From assembly GCA_035578155.1 (NCBI GenBank), contig JAPWDM010000001.1, positions 4,530,172-4,594,171 of the forward strand: a DNA stretch of 64,000 bases, written 5' to 3'. Below the pieces are notes generated by a model. It was not told where the DNA came from and searched no databases. It saw nothing but the letters and a program-made list of their open reading frames with translations. Made by a program: the position numbers and the translations under genes. Positions 34,296 through 46,796 of this stretch are shown here, one piece after another. The DNA comes from Brachynemurus nebulosus. Its lineage: Eukaryota; Arthropoda; Insecta; Neuroptera; Myrmeleontidae. How positions within the stretch are numbered: the stretch's first letter is position 1; the number at the start of each line of letters is the position of its first letter.

Positions 34296-35629
34296 GGGGA
34301 AAGTATCATAAATCGTACCGTCGCCTTAATCGTACCATGGCAAAATTTCGTATTAGAATGTATTTTTTTGACATCTATCTGTTGTCATTTAAGTTATTTT
34401 ATAAAATAATTGTCATAAAAATTAACAGCTAGCAGTGTAAACTCCGAAACACAAATTTATAACAATTTTAAGTTTTGACTAGTGTTTCATGTAAATTTTG
34501 AGTCATTTTTATAAGACTTTGTTGAAGAATATGGTAGATATTAACAACTATTTTGAAATTTATTCAGTAAAGTAGTACATTAGTTTTATTTTCAACTAAT
34601 TTTTATTTTCCTAACCTCATTAGTTAATGTAATATACTCTTTTTTTCAAAAAGTAACATAGTTGCCTATATTGTACTAGTACTGGTACGATACAGAAAAC
34701 TGATAACACGTAATTACCTAAATCGTACCCTTAAAAAGTATTAACAAAAAATTGCGAAAGTAAAATAACTAAAATTATTTCGTTAGCATTTGTAACCTCT
34801 ATTATATTTTTAGAATATATTATAATACCTATAAAATTTTTTTCTGTTTTTTAGAATAAATATGTGTGAGAAAAGAAAATATTACAATTGGTCAGAAGCA
34901 GATATAGAGATTGCTTTAAAATTATACTGAAATAAGATGTATGGCTCTAATGAACGTTATGTTATTTATATAAAATTCTAAAACCTATATTTAAAAGGCA
35001 CTTAAAATGTTTAAATTTTGGAGTTAAGGACCATAAATATTAACAGGACGCCCCATAATTTTCAATAAATAAATAGAAGGCTACATACTGAAATTTGAAG
35101 AACGCTTCTTTGGCCTTACCATATTTGATGTACGAGGATTAACATATTAAGTAGTAAAACGAAACAAAATTCCTTATAATTCTAACAAAAGTAACGTAAT
35201 GGTTGAGAACAAGTGGGTCTACTGTTTTATGAGTCGATATCCCAATTCGCATTTGTTGATTTTTTTGTTTTTAATAAAATAATGATTTTTTTAAAAATAT
35301 GAGGATATTTCCTTTGTCACTTTATGTCTAAAACAAATTCTGTTTTTAAAATTTAATAGCATTTATTTAAGTAATATTCGTTGGTACGACTTAAGAATCT
35401 CGTGGTACGAATTATGAATCTAGTTTCCTAAATTGATACCAATTGCACTAATCTTAATTTTTACATTTTTTTAAGCATTTTTGATTTAGTTTTCTTATTA
35501 AAACATGACAGGATGGATCGAAAAAACTTCAAAATTTCATTCCAACATAAAATTTTTGCCAAATTTTTGAAAATATTTCCATAAAATCAGAAAATGTACA
35601 AAGTGGTTTCAAATTAGGCAACTCTCCCC
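34296..35629. mobile_element. pogo/Tigger-type element inserted in the foldback arm
   Basis: GGGGAAAGTATC follows TA (34294-34295). The right end, inversely GGGGAGAGTTGC, is followed by TA (35630-35631). The sequence on the two sides joins to match the uninterrupted right arm of the foldback, proving insertion at TA. ATCGTACC/GGTACGA words recur at 34313, 34328, 34686, 34724, 35384 and 35402. A transposase N-terminal relic lies at 34862-34930. Confidence 0.85.
34862..34930 (+). pseudogene. pogo-type transposase N-terminus (Psq helix-turn-helix start)
   Basis: The frame MCEKRKYYNWSEADIEIALK plus LY ends in a stop. The pattern Y..W(S/T)E.D(I/M)E.AL is the first helix of the Pipsqueak/CENP-B-type DNA-binding domain at the N-terminus of pogo/Tigger transposases. 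The rest of the gene is gone from this element, and only about 700 bp of unrelated A+T-rich DNA follows before the right end. Confidence 0.65.
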
Positions 35630-36337
35630 TATTACATGAGAACCTGATGCCTGCTCTACACTCTCGATCGAAGTTCCTCGACGAAGTAATCGCTAAAGTT
35701 GGCTGAAGTCGAAATACCGTTATAACACCAGCCAGGAAGAACCATGAAATAACCTTTTACACTCTCGTACTCGGTCCACTTTGCGAGAATTGAGAGTAAG
35801 CATAAGGAATCTAATATGTTTTATCTTCAAAATGTAGACTTTTTTCATATCGGAATTCTAAGAAACAATTAGTTACGAAAAAAGAACTAACTTCTCTCAT
35901 TGTTTTTAACGTATTACTCAGTTCTACAATTATTTCGCAAGTAAATCCAACTAACATTTTTACTTACCCGTTAGGTAAACTAGAACTGTTTACTTGATCA
36001 ATTAGTGATGTATTTAACTTCATCAGTGAATTTAAAATTGTAGACTTGAGAAGTATGTTAAAGGCAATGAAAAAAATTAGTTCTTAATTCGTAGCTGATT
36101 ATTATTTAAAACTCCTGTGTGGAATGAGTCTACATTTTGAACATAAAACATATTAGATTCCTTATGCCTACTCTTAATTTTCGCAAAGTGGACCGAGTAC
36201 GAGAGTGTAGAAGGTTATTTCATGGTTCTTCGTGGCTGGTGTTATAACGGTATTCCGACTTCAGCCAACTTTAGCGATTACTTCGTCGAGGAACTTCGAT
36301 CGAGACTGTAGAGCAGGCATCAGATTCTCATGTAATA

Positions 36338-36389
36338 AAAAAAACAAAAAAAAAAAAAACAAAAAAAAAAAAAAAAACAAAAAAAAAAC
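36338..36389. repeat. Expanded A-rich tract in the foldback right arm
   Basis: About 50 bases consist of A runs broken by single C residues. The mirror position of the left arm (34285-34293) holds only a short T run, so the tract expanded after the arms formed. Confidence 0.9.
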
Positions 36390-36447
36390 ATTCAATGATT
36401 CATTTATTCATTCAAAATATTTCTTAAAAACATAATTCAAAAACAAG

Positions 36448-36582
36448 TAGGTACAGTTCAACAAATCTGACTTTGCCGCTTCAAGGTCATTTTTTCTTTA
36501 TATTAAGTACTATCTCACTTCTTTAAGAATGCATTTTTAATGACCTTGAAGAGGTAAAGTCAGATTTGTTGACCTGTACCTG
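36448..36582. repeat. Secondary hairpin inside right arm
   Basis: Mirror copy of the hairpin at 34092-34223, with AGGTACAGTTCAACAAATCT and its inverse as stem ends. Confidence 0.75.
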
Positions 36583-36754
36583 CACATACACATACCATGA
36601 ACATCACCAAATATATATGTTTTTATTTTTTTTCAGTATGTTCCACCCTTTTGACAAAACTAAAATTCAGGGAGGTGAGAGAAGTGCTTGCGAGCTTTCT
36701 TTTGGTAGTAATAAGAAAGTGGTCACTCTTGTACAAGTAGCTAAAAAAATCTAA
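36566..36754 (+). other. 62-codon frame in the foldback right arm
   Basis: Mirror twin of the frame at 33918-34106. It ends SACELSFGSNKKVVTLVQV plus AKKI. No signal peptide, membrane segment or known domain is evident. It is probably a by-product of the inverted repeat. Confidence 0.25.
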
Positions 36755-37069
36755 TGAATTTTTTTTCCTATTTTATAAAGGGTATTTAATGTCCATTTTA
36801 AATGAAAAAAATATATAATAAAGTACTGGACATACCAAACAATATGGATTTTGTTTCATCGTTTTATCTATAATAGTTTACGAGAAAAAAAAGTTTGAAT
36901 AAGATCACTATTTTTTAGTATTTGGTATTATAACTCCGCAAAATGTAAAGATATTGGGGAAAAATCCATACGTATGGTTTACTCTTTCACTAAGCTACAC
37001 AATCACATACATATCGTTGAATTTCATTTCTTGGGCAAATTCACCTATGGTAATGGTTCCAGACTCTTT

Positions 37070-38881
37070 CAATAGAAATCTTACTTTAACACCCTTTGAT
37101 GATATAATTTACATTAAAACCCTGTTTTCATATCGCTCAAACTACTTTTAATTTATTTTAAATGTTATAATCCTGTTTTCGTGCTGTTCAAACTACTTTT
37201 CATTTATTTTAAGTTTATACATATACAGTGTCTCTCATAAAGTTCGCCTCATATAGGAAACTATTTTACTATTGATTCTTTGAAAAATATCCTAGTGGGC
37301 TTAGTTGGTCTATCAGGTGAAATGAACTAAGCTAAACACATTTTGCTTACCCCCACTTGCTATTTGGCAGGAAACCGAAAATTTAAAATTTGTGAATTAT
37401 GAAAAATACATATCTAGGTATGTATCTGCTATCTAAATTATGTCTGAAATATCCCATTATAAGATCTGTATTTACGAGCATGTTGAATGAAAACTTACAT
37501 AACCTTACTTAGCGTTTCATTTCATAATAGTTCATCCACATATATTGTGATAAAATATCCGCTCTTGTCTTTGTGTTTTTTGAAAATCTTTGCTATTGCT
37601 ACCGTTGAGTGTTTAGAGTTTTTATTCAAATATGGATCTAAATTGCATTTTTCCAAAATTTAAAATCTTAACAGCATAAATGGCGTTGAAATATAATTTA
37701 AATATACAATAGTATAACTACATTATTTCAGAAAAATTACATACAGTTGAGGAGAAGTGTTATGAAAGGGACAGGGATCCCGCCAAATCAAACGTATTTG
37801 TGTTGTGGGGCAGCACCAATGCAGATATGTTTGTTCCTGACTACCTCTTTGGATCCGCGCTTGTACTCTCACCTATATTAATAAATTTGATGCTAAGCTG
37901 AATTTTTAGTAGGTAATAGGGGTTGTAAGTTAATTAGAGTCAATAATATGATAAACCGAAAAGTAATTCAATTTCAAACATGGTAATGCTGTGCTTGTAA
38001 ATTTTTGGTTCCAATGTAATTTTTTTTTAATTTTTCGGACCGATTTCTGATATATTGTAAGTATTTTTTGAAATGTTTGTAGTTATATACTATTAGTTAT
38101 TCTTCCAACTAGAGGGAAACAACAATTCAGATATCTTTTAAATAAAATTATAGATTTAGAGGTTAAATTTTTAATTTGGGTGTAATATTTATGAAGCCGA
38201 AAGTGCAAACAATTATGAAAAGGACTACCTTTAAGACGAATTACTTTTATTTGAATATCCACATGTCACAATTTTTTCGTTATTATTATGTTTTCTTAGT
38301 GTCAATAATTAATTTTTTTTTAAACTTTCTTCTTGTTTAAAATTTTTGAACAAAAAAATAATCAAATGAAAAACAATGATTTTAATTATCGATTACTAAA
38401 ACCACGCAATTAATAATCATCGATTACTGAAATCATTTGGTTATTCCCATTATCAAATCAAATTTATAAATACATTTAAGTTCAGTGAGATGACTTATGC
38501 AATAGCATGAATCGTATGTCTTATGTATATAAGGTGGAAATTTGAACAACATGAATGATATTCAGTATTGTCCCTTTTATAAATTATCATGTGCGTTTCA
38601 ATACAGTCTATTGATGAAAGGAATAAAATGCACTTTTTTAAAAACTGAGAAAAAATACAATTAATAACAAAGAAATGTTTACTATTTAATTTTATTTCAA
38701 GAGTAAGATAACTGAAGTTTCCAATTCCGTTCGTAAATATCTAATTTGTTATCTCGTTTATTTACTAGAACGCTTATAGCAAAAACGTCCCTTTCATGCC
38801 ACTTTTCCCCTATATAGGGCAATATTTTTTACGTTAAGAGAAACGTGAAAATTACACAATATTTACCTTGATTCTCATGTA
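37070..38881. other. Gene-free stretch with one Tc1-like end
   Basis: A tandem duplication of about 53 bp lies at 37119-37224 (CCTGTTTTC.T.C..TCAAACTACTTTT.ATTTATTTTAA). CAGTGTCTCTCATAAAGTTC follows TA at 37224-37225 and looks like a Tc1/mariner terminus, but its right end was not found. The remaining sequence shows no exon. Confidence 0.45.
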
Positions 38882-39407
38882 CAGGGGGTGGGTAAAAACC
38901 GGCCATTTTTCGACTAATGATTCATGAAAATTAGAAGTTTTATTCAAGCAATTACATATTCTGCGTCTAACTGAACTCCAAATCTTTATCGTAACATGTA
39001 CATAGTATCTGTTTTAAAATTATTACAGTAAGTTTATTATAAACAACCTCTCAAACACAGCATCTTCGTTGACTTTTGTCATTTTGGACACACTTTTGAA
39101 CTCTCGGTGATTATAGTCTAATGAGGTGATGCCCGAACCACAGTATTTCTTTTTCTCAAATAGTGGAGTTAACACATTTGTCAATAAACGTTTATTTATT
39201 TTTTTGATTCATTGAGCGCATCAAAATGATAGTATAAAACAAAATCGATTATGTGTAAGAGTCTACGACTGAAACTTCTCATGGATGGTCAGATGTATCT
39301 AAATTTACGTCAACACTTGAATTTATCAAGGTATAAACATTTAAGAAAAAGTAATCTGAGAAAAATGGTCTGATTTGCGAAAAATGACCGATTTTTATCC
39401 ACTTCTT
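38882..39407. mobile_element. TA-target MITE, about 526 bp
   Basis: CAGGGGGTGGGTAAAAACCG follows TA (38880-38881). The right end, inversely AAGTGGATAAAAATCGGTCA, lies before TA (39408-39409). The shared terminal core is GTGG.TAAAAA.CGG.CATTTTTCG. No coding sequence. Superfamily is probably pogo or another TA-targeting group. Confidence 0.65.
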
Positions 39408-39409
39408 TA

Positions 39410-42390
39410 CCACCGATTTCTTACAATTTATATCTGCGATTCAAAATTTAATCGTTCCTTTTAAAATAACTGTATTTATAAAATATACTTTTCAATTTGG
39501 GTGAATCTTTTAAGTCGAATTTTAGAACAAATTTTAAGACAGATTCTATATTCTTCAAAATTTTTTATTAAAATTGTTCTTAAAATTGTTAAATTTTATT
39601 TGATATACATATGTGTAGAATAAACTTAAGGAACATTTTTTCGATTTATTCTTAGAATTTCGGCAGAAAGTTAATTCACCGATAAAAATATCTTCTTCGC
39701 AAATAAGTTTACATTGTGTATACATATACGTAAATAAAAATATTACGTATATTTGTAATACGAAGTTTTATGTGGAGTACACATATTTAGTTCCCGTAGG
39801 AAATCGTTGTCGAATCAACGAAGCCGTCGTTGTCGTTGAAAATCCTACTGGAACTCAAACCCAAGAAAGATACATGTAATACACTCAATGTGGGTAGGTT
39901 TATACGTACCTGCTCGAAGTTGATAGTAAATAGCATAGTGTGTGTACGTAGAAGAAGTACCTGTCACCTAGAATTAAAGGATGACCACCACCTTGTTCGT
40001 TCGCAATTGAACCTTAAGCCTAGAGACTCATACATTACGATCTCCACGTCTACGTTATCCTCGAAGAAGACGACAACGACGTGAAGCGATACGATGCTTC
40101 GTCGTTCGCTCTCCTCGGCGATGATCCATTTGTTCGACATATAGTATGTCGCACCGTCTATATATTACACATTTATATGTAGCTAGCTACCTCTATCTTT
40201 TGTTGTATAGTGGCAGCCAGTTCATCCCCCTTGTGACCAAACGAAACCACCGAGTAAGGATTTTATCACAAAAGACGATAGATAGAGCTGACATGAAAAT
40301 ATATACTTTTTCGTTTTTGACATTTTTATTCTCTTACGTTCTGATTTGAAATCAGTGGTATTTTCGTGTTTTTTCCGATTGGGTCGTAACATATTTGATA
40401 TCTACGAATTGAAACACGAAATTAGTTGGAATTGATGAAAAAGTACCGTCAGACATGAGTATGATTCACATTATTCTATACCTATAGCTTGTATACCGTA
40501 ACCGGATTAGAGCTGGCATTATTTAATGGTGATGAAATAGCCAGCTTCGGTAGTACTATCAGCTTTGGGAGAGTTAGATGGAATGCACTCCGAATGATTG
40601 TCTGATATAGAATCACCAGATGATGTAGTCTTTGAAATTTTTCGCTCGCCGAAGATGTTATTTTGCTACGTGTTATTAAATTTTCCAAAAAGCGGTATAG
40701 GAGACGAACTTATGATTTTAAACACAAAATAAAGAAAAAACTTTTAAATCTTTTTTAATGAACTATTTTTAGTGACAAATGTATAGTGTTTGTTAGAAAG
40801 TAAAAATAAGAGATCATTGTACCTACAAGAGCTGTGATCAGACTGAAACCAAACCAAAGTTAATGTTTCCTTTTATAGCTTTTCAAATGACGCCAAGTCA
40901 ATATTTTTTCACAGAAATATATTGTCAATATACTATGTACTTTTATTAGTACAAGTCGTGGAATACTTAACATTTTGTTAGATTGCTAACCGTCTAATTT
41001 TTCATAAAATTAAACAAACAAAACACGTGGAATCAACAATAAGATTCCTTGAAATGTTATTAATTTAGTAAATGAGTTATGTGCAGTTAATAAAAAATCG
41101 CAATAAATTTCTTTGCCCAGATGACATATAATTGAATCAGAATACGTAGCGTCAATTAGTTCTTCCTATAACATTAAATAATGTCTAATAAATTTATGCC
41201 GAATTGAATAAGTAAATTTTTAATTAAAATTTTTATTAATTATACGAAATGTCTCTTATGTGGTCGTTACACTTGGTTTCCATAATTTTTGAATCGTAGT
41301 GTATGTTTATCTCTCCGTAAAGATTATGTGCGAGGTACCTACATTATGCTGAAAACGTGTATCGAAAGACAATTTTCCGCACCTTATTACCTTATTTATG
41401 AGAACCACCTTGTAGAGTATATGCAAAATGAATGGTATCCTGGTTGCATCATATCAGTAGAAAATTTTTCCGTTACATTCACTCTCATATAATACATTCA
41501 TAAATAAGTTCATGTAAAATAAATAAATAACTTTTAATTTCAAAGCCAACTCAGACATCAAGAGCATCGTGAGAGAGGGGGAAGGGATTCTTAAAGGTTT
41601 GGAAAAACCGGAGAGTCCTATGTTTTAATTAAATAATATCGTTTTCTTGAAAAGTTTTTTTTTTTGAAAAGATTCAAAATTTTATTTGCCATGATATCGA
41701 CTGATAAAAGGGATAGAATTCCGACTAGTTGTAAGATGTAAGGTAACAGTATTACTGAGAGGAGGATTATTGAGAGCTTGCACTATATTTATACTTACAA
41801 TTCCTCATCTCCATCCGCCCTCTGATCTATTCGTTGGCGATGCCCTTGTAAAAATTTTTTTATGTATTTTCAGATAACTTAATAGTTTCATCAGATATCC
41901 ATAATTACAACCATTAAAAAGTAAAACAAAAAGGAAAATACATTAATTTATAATATTATAATTTATAATATTCTCTTTAAATTAATGCATATTAATAAAT
42001 TTTTTGACGCCTTCTTATCTGTATCTTGTATGCATTATAATAATAATCTGACATGCACTTTATCTGTTTCGTTGGCTTAATTAATTTTATCAGATTTGAT
42101 TTTAAAATGTTTACGCACGAAAGTCATGTCAGTTTTATTTTCCATTCCGAATTAAATATATAAATACAAAATTGTTACAATTATTTCATTTATTTAAGTA
42201 TATTGTTTTAATATTTATTTTTTTTTTTTTAAATTTATTCTTGTTTGTGTTTGAAAATCTTTCTCAGCAGTTAAAATTTACATAAACTGAAAATAAATAT
42301 TGTATAGTAGACAGACAATATGGCTTTGTCTAGAGTGGTTTACCAGTATGATGGTGTTTTCTGCGTTTTAAATATGTAATGGGATATTAA
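39410..42390. other. Gene-free stretch with a GC-richer island
   Basis: 39780-40150 is distinctly less A+T-rich (CGTCGTTGTCG, CTACGTTATCCTCGAAG) and unlike the repeats, but shows no convincing exon. At 40520-40640 a minus-strand frame reads ERKISKTTSSGDSISDN, of transposon-tail flavour but not assignable. The rest is A+T-rich. Confidence 0.4.
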
Positions 42391-42851
42391 CACTTTCAGT
42401 CCCATGGCTTCGGCATCCGAAACCAAACAAAACATCCTCAGAGGCCGACCGCGATCAATGATTAATTGATTAGTTGGTTACGCATTATGTGTGCGATGTT
42501 TATCATCATTCATCACACGGATGTGTTTCTACTCACACAAATACATACCAACACACACTACTCTTTTGGTTTCTATTTATAAAAATTTTTAAGATAAACA
42601 AAAAATACATAAAAAATATAATTTATATTTTTAAATGAAATTGATTTGAATGTCAGTGTATATTTAGTATGTACGTATCACGTACGTATGTTTACAGGGT
42701 TTACAGTTGTACATACACATTTTGAACTGTGTTGAATCTATTCAGTGTTTGAATCATTTATTTTATGTATATTTGTTTACATAAAGTTTTTTTTTTAAAT
42801 GTTGCCGGCTTCCGGGGAAGTTTACTATGAAAGTGCTCGGGCCTCATAGTG
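42391..42851. mobile_element. TTAA-target MITE, 461 bp (copy A)
   Basis: It is flanked by TTAA at 42387-42390 and 42852-42855. The left end CACTTTCAGTCCCATGGCTT and the inverse of the right end CACTATGAGGCCCGAGCACT share a CACT(A/T)T start. Two more copies lie at 60413-60839 and 60844-61283. TTAA flanks suggest mobilisation by a piggyBac-type transposase. Confidence 0.88.
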
Positions 42852-43195
42852 TTAAATGTAATTTTATTGTGATATTTCTAATGGTTAAACTGCTTGGTTT
42901 CGAATACGAAGCAATTTTTTTAAAATGTCTATTTTTGTATTTTGGGCTTAGTGTCTCTTCTTCTTAAAATTTTCGCTACACTGTAAAAAATAAGTTACAA
43001 ACATGTAATTTCTGAAATGTTTAAAAAGCACATAAAAAATTTAAAAAAAATTATTATAATTTTGCTACTTCTTTTAAACGTTATTTTGGCTTTGCTAAAC
43101 TTTACGCGTTTTTATAACCTATTATTTACAGTGTTTGATAGATGTGAGCGTTACTTTATGGTATTCCATTTTAAAATAAAAAGACAATTTTTTAC

Positions 43196-43343
43196 TTTAC
43201 TAATACCACTTTATTTTAGTTTTAATTGTCTTCTTTGACATATTTCGGCCCGTATGGCCATTGACGAACAGTTCGTCAATGGCCATACGAGCCGAAACAT
43301 GTCACAGACAATTAAAACTCTAAATAAAGTGGTATTAGTAAAG
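43196..43343. repeat. 148-bp near-perfect hairpin
   Basis: CTTTACTAATACCACTTTAT at 43196 is inverted at 43324-43343. The arms meet at the single base 43270 within GACGAACAGTTCGTC, giving about 74-bp arms with roughly 90 percent identity and almost no loop. It stands exactly where the left terminus of the adjoining CACAGTG element should be. Confidence 0.9.
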
Positions 43344-44420
43344 AAAAATTTGTGTTAAAATTAACACATTTCACATGTCCAGAACGGTCCACTCAATTTT
43401 TGTGTTATTTTAACACAAAGCATATGTGTCAAATCTTTACCCAAGATTTTTGTCAACGATTTAACACACAAAAGGACATACATTTTGTGTTAATTTTACA
43501 CAATTACTTACATAGTTATAATTTTACCACAATTATGTGCAAAATTAACTGATTTAGAATGTAGAAGTTTACTCAGTAAATGTGTTGGTATATTATTTTT
43601 TTAAGTTAGTATTTTTTGTTATTTATTTATTATATAAATTAAAGGAAATAGTAAAAAATAAATTTTCGGTACTTAAACTTTTTTATTTAATATTTCTACA
43701 AAGTTGTGTTCTGATGAAAATAATATTGAAGCAATACCCAAAAATTGTGAAGATCGTTGTCAAACTGAGCGTGGAAGGCAAAATGGAACGACTATTCTTC
43801 CTTCTTTACCTGATCTTTTTTGCCCATTGAATGTGTTCTGGAACGCCGGATATTCGATAATTTTTTAATTAATTGAAATAAATTCTGCAAGCAAAGAAAA
43901 AAATTCAATCTATAATATTTTTAATTAACTTATCAATATTTAATATCTAAATAATTAAAACCAATTTAACCTTAGGAACCCGCTTTTGATTTTGAAATAT
44001 TCCGTCTGCTTCTATACATAGATATGTTTCTGTTGAACGCACGTCGCACAGTGTCCAATAGTGCAATGATTATGGCAATGATGCTATACCGATGGGACCG
44101 ATGGTATTATTTAGTTACCACTACCCCCGCTCTTATATCTAAAGCAATAGATGCGAGCGAAACCAGTTTATTGGTGTTGTAAATACACAAATAAGTGTAT
44201 TTATGACATTCTTTCGCATTTTACACAAACATTATGTTATTTGTGTGTTGTTCAAAACAGATTAACATTTTAATTCAATTAAATCAAAATTTTTGTTAAT
44301 ATTTTCATTTAACACAAACACTAAATGTTACATTAACACAGGGTTGGGTTACTTATTTAACACAAAAATTTTAATCACTAGTTCTTTTTTTTTACGCAGA
44401 ACACAAATTTTTTCACTGTG
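43344..44420. mobile_element. CACAGTG-ended TA-target element, copy 2 (left tip replaced)
   Basis: The right end TTTTTTCACTGTG is followed by TA (44421-44422). Homology with 1352-2308 spans most of its length. The left subterminal part (TTTGTGTTAAAATTAACACA) matches the inverse of 30810-30841. The final CACAGTGAAAA bases are missing and abut the hairpin 43196-43343. A frame at 43707-43868 (SDENNIEAIPKNCEDRCQ...) corresponds to 1640-1798 of copy 1. Confidence 0.8.
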
Positions 44421-44422
44421 TA

Positions 44423-44947
44423 TGTACTTCCGAGTCCTGCGTAACATAAATTTTAAAGTAGGATTTAACTAAAATTGTAATTTATTGAAACTGGTGTGTA
44501 TACGTATCTTCTAAGTAGTCATCCGTTGGCCAATAAATAGAATAAATAATTTATTCGTCCACTCTTGTATTATGTAACAACCATCTATGCAGCTTTTTCT
44601 GTTTTGATATAAACAAAAAAAAAAAAACAACACAGCAGCCACTATCAACAATGGTCAGTCAGACCGATTGACCGAAATGGACGACAAATAGCGCATGAAT
44701 GGACGACGACGACGACGGAAGGAAGAAATACTTGTTCAAAAAAAAAGGAGATACTCAAATATTAAAATGTCTTTAACGTTTATAGCCATTTCAAAGTGCA
44801 ACCATTTATTTATATCAAGAAAATACAAAACAGAAAAGACAGGACAAAATCAAATATTTATATGGAACACAGTAAAACTGGTATACGTTATGTGTATCCT
44901 AGCGTACTGGTATACGTATGGGTATCCCAGCTACAGGACGTTCCATT
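44423..44947. other. Gene-free stretch
   Basis: No exon is supported. The stretch holds an A run at 44618-44629 and a short GAC repeat (44703-44716). Confidence 0.4.
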
Positions 44948-45122
44948 AGGCGGCCTGTATACGATCAGTAATACTGTCAGTAGTTAGAATTTCTGACATT
45001 ATTACTGATCGTGTATTGATAATACTGAAGTGTTCGTATATAGAATTTATATTATAAAAATAATGATTCATTATTTTTGTCAGTAAATACTGACAGTATT
45101 ACTGATCGTATACAGGACGCCT
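44948..45122. mobile_element. Hairpin MITE, 175 bp
   Basis: AGGCGGCCTGTATACGATCA at the left is inverted at the right (TGATCGTATACAGGACGCCT). Arms of about 36 bp run to TACTGTCAGTA. A third, partial copy of TACTGATCG lies at 45003. Flanking bases are TT and TA, so the target class is unresolved. Confidence 0.8.
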
Positions 45123-46796
45123 TAAATATAAGAGTTGATCGTAGAATATGTAAATTCTGTATAAATTATCAGCTTATGAGTTACGGAAAAATAGTGTCTC
45201 TACGGATTCAGCTTTAATTGTTTTCCTGTTTTTTAGTTTTGTAGTTAGTTAAAGTATTTGGAAAACAGAGGAATATTTTCTCAAAATCGAATTTTTTAGA
45301 AGTTAGTAGTATCTACTCAATACAGAGGCGTAATTACAATGGAGCCCGTGGAGCAGTCGCTCCAGCGCGTACGACTCAAAGGGCGCAACAGGTAAAGAGG
45401 TTAATTAGGTCCAAAAAAAAGTTTTAATTAATATATCATTTTATAGAGTTATCTCTAAGAATTCTACAAATATTTTTTGTAATATAACTTTTGATCCAAT
45501 GATTTTAATAACATAGCCCCAGATTTGTTAAAAATGAGCTTCTCCGTGATTTCCTAGGTTTCTAAAGCTAAAATTTTAATTTAGTTTGAATTATTTTGAA
45601 TCATAGATTACCAGAAAATTGCAGCTTTTTTCGACAGTCTAATAGTTGTTAAAAAATAAATATTTAAAAAAAAAACGAAAGATCTATCATTCTCCTTTAG
45701 CCAAAACAAATTTATTTATTCAACAACCGACGAAATTTTTGATTTACATTTAATTTTGGAGAACTCAGTGAGAACCACTGAAATGCATATGTTTTATATG
45801 TAAAATTTTTTTAGTTTTATTAAAATGGACTAAACACAATTTAAAATAAACACCTGGTACCAATAATATAAAATTCCCGGTATCTACATATATGCCTATT
45901 TAAACTTTACATCGTAATTTTCCAAAAAGGACCCTTTAACCCACCCAGATCGTTTTCGCTTATACTTTATTGCACACCCTGTACTACACCAATTTTATAT
46001 TTGATCGTGGTTGTTGTTTGTGTATTTATTTTGTTTTTGTATTGGTAGTTGTTTTCAAATGGACACTGGTCATTCTCTTTAGAAAGCACGTTTTAAGTGT
46101 TCCTTTTTTATTCCCTTTGGACCATATCGTGTACCATACACACAAACCACACAAATACATATAAATATATGTATAAATGTTGGTATGGACTATTTCCTTC
46201 ACCTTTTTACATTTCATTCTACTTGACAAATTTATTCTATGGTCCGTGCTGTTTTTGTTTTTCTGGTAAATAAAAGCTTCACATCGCAAAAATGTCACAG
46301 GAAGTTTTTCATTAATTTATTTATAAAAATGAGATTCCGTGTATAAATAAAATCTTAAAATGTATTTATTTATTATTTATTAATATAAACCTTTGTATAA
46401 TTTACGTTTTCATATAGTTTAGCAATGCCTATAGGTCTGTGGCCTACTTTTAATGTAAATACCATAAGAGTTGAAGAATTTTTCTGTAACTACCTTATAA
46501 CCTATTATAAAAAAATTTGCTCGGTGAGAAAGACTTGTCAATTTTTCTAGTCCTATATTTAGATTATATTTATAAGTAAATGTTTAGCTTTTCAGTGAAA
46601 ATTACTTTAGTCTATTTTTCTGAAAATTTTGAGAATTATATTTTTGGTTTGCGACAGCAGTAGCGAAAATGTTTATCAGGTATTTTATTTACATTTCTCA
46701 AGTCACTCTCATACTGCGAAAACTGTAGTACATAAGTATATATTCAAATAGTGACTAAACATTTCTTTGTAGTTTATATCTCTTTCACACCGGAAC
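45123..46796. other. Gene-free stretch
   Basis: CAGAGGCGTAATTACAATGG at 45323 is an isolated hAT-like left end. The following 80 bases are GC-rich, but no right end was found. The rest is A+T-rich intron sequence. Confidence 0.4.

Larger units (their letters stand above)
33603..37069. mobile_element. Giant foldback element with about 1-kb arms, split by a pogo insertion
   Basis: The left arm (33603-34295 plus 35630 to about 35935) and right arm (about 36043-37069) are near-exact inverted copies. Outer blocks AAAGAGTCTGGAACCATTAC, TTTCATTTCTTGGGCAAATT and CCATACGTATGG are shared. Inner blocks CTCGATCGAAGTTCCTCGAC and GTACTCGGTCCACTTTGCG are shared too. The left arm alone is interrupted at a TA by a 1334-bp pogo-type element. 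Without it the foldback is about 2.13 kb with a loop near 100 bp. No transposase is recognised and no target duplication was found. Confidence 0.85.

Noticed and set aside
40482..40688. Minus-strand frame with ERKISKTTSSGDSISDN as part of a transposase tail
   Set aside because: The composition is suggestive, but there is no catalytic or zinc motif and no element ends nearby.
45323..45400. hAT element starting CAGAGGCGTAATTACA
   Set aside because: No matching right end or octamer duplication was found within several kilobases.
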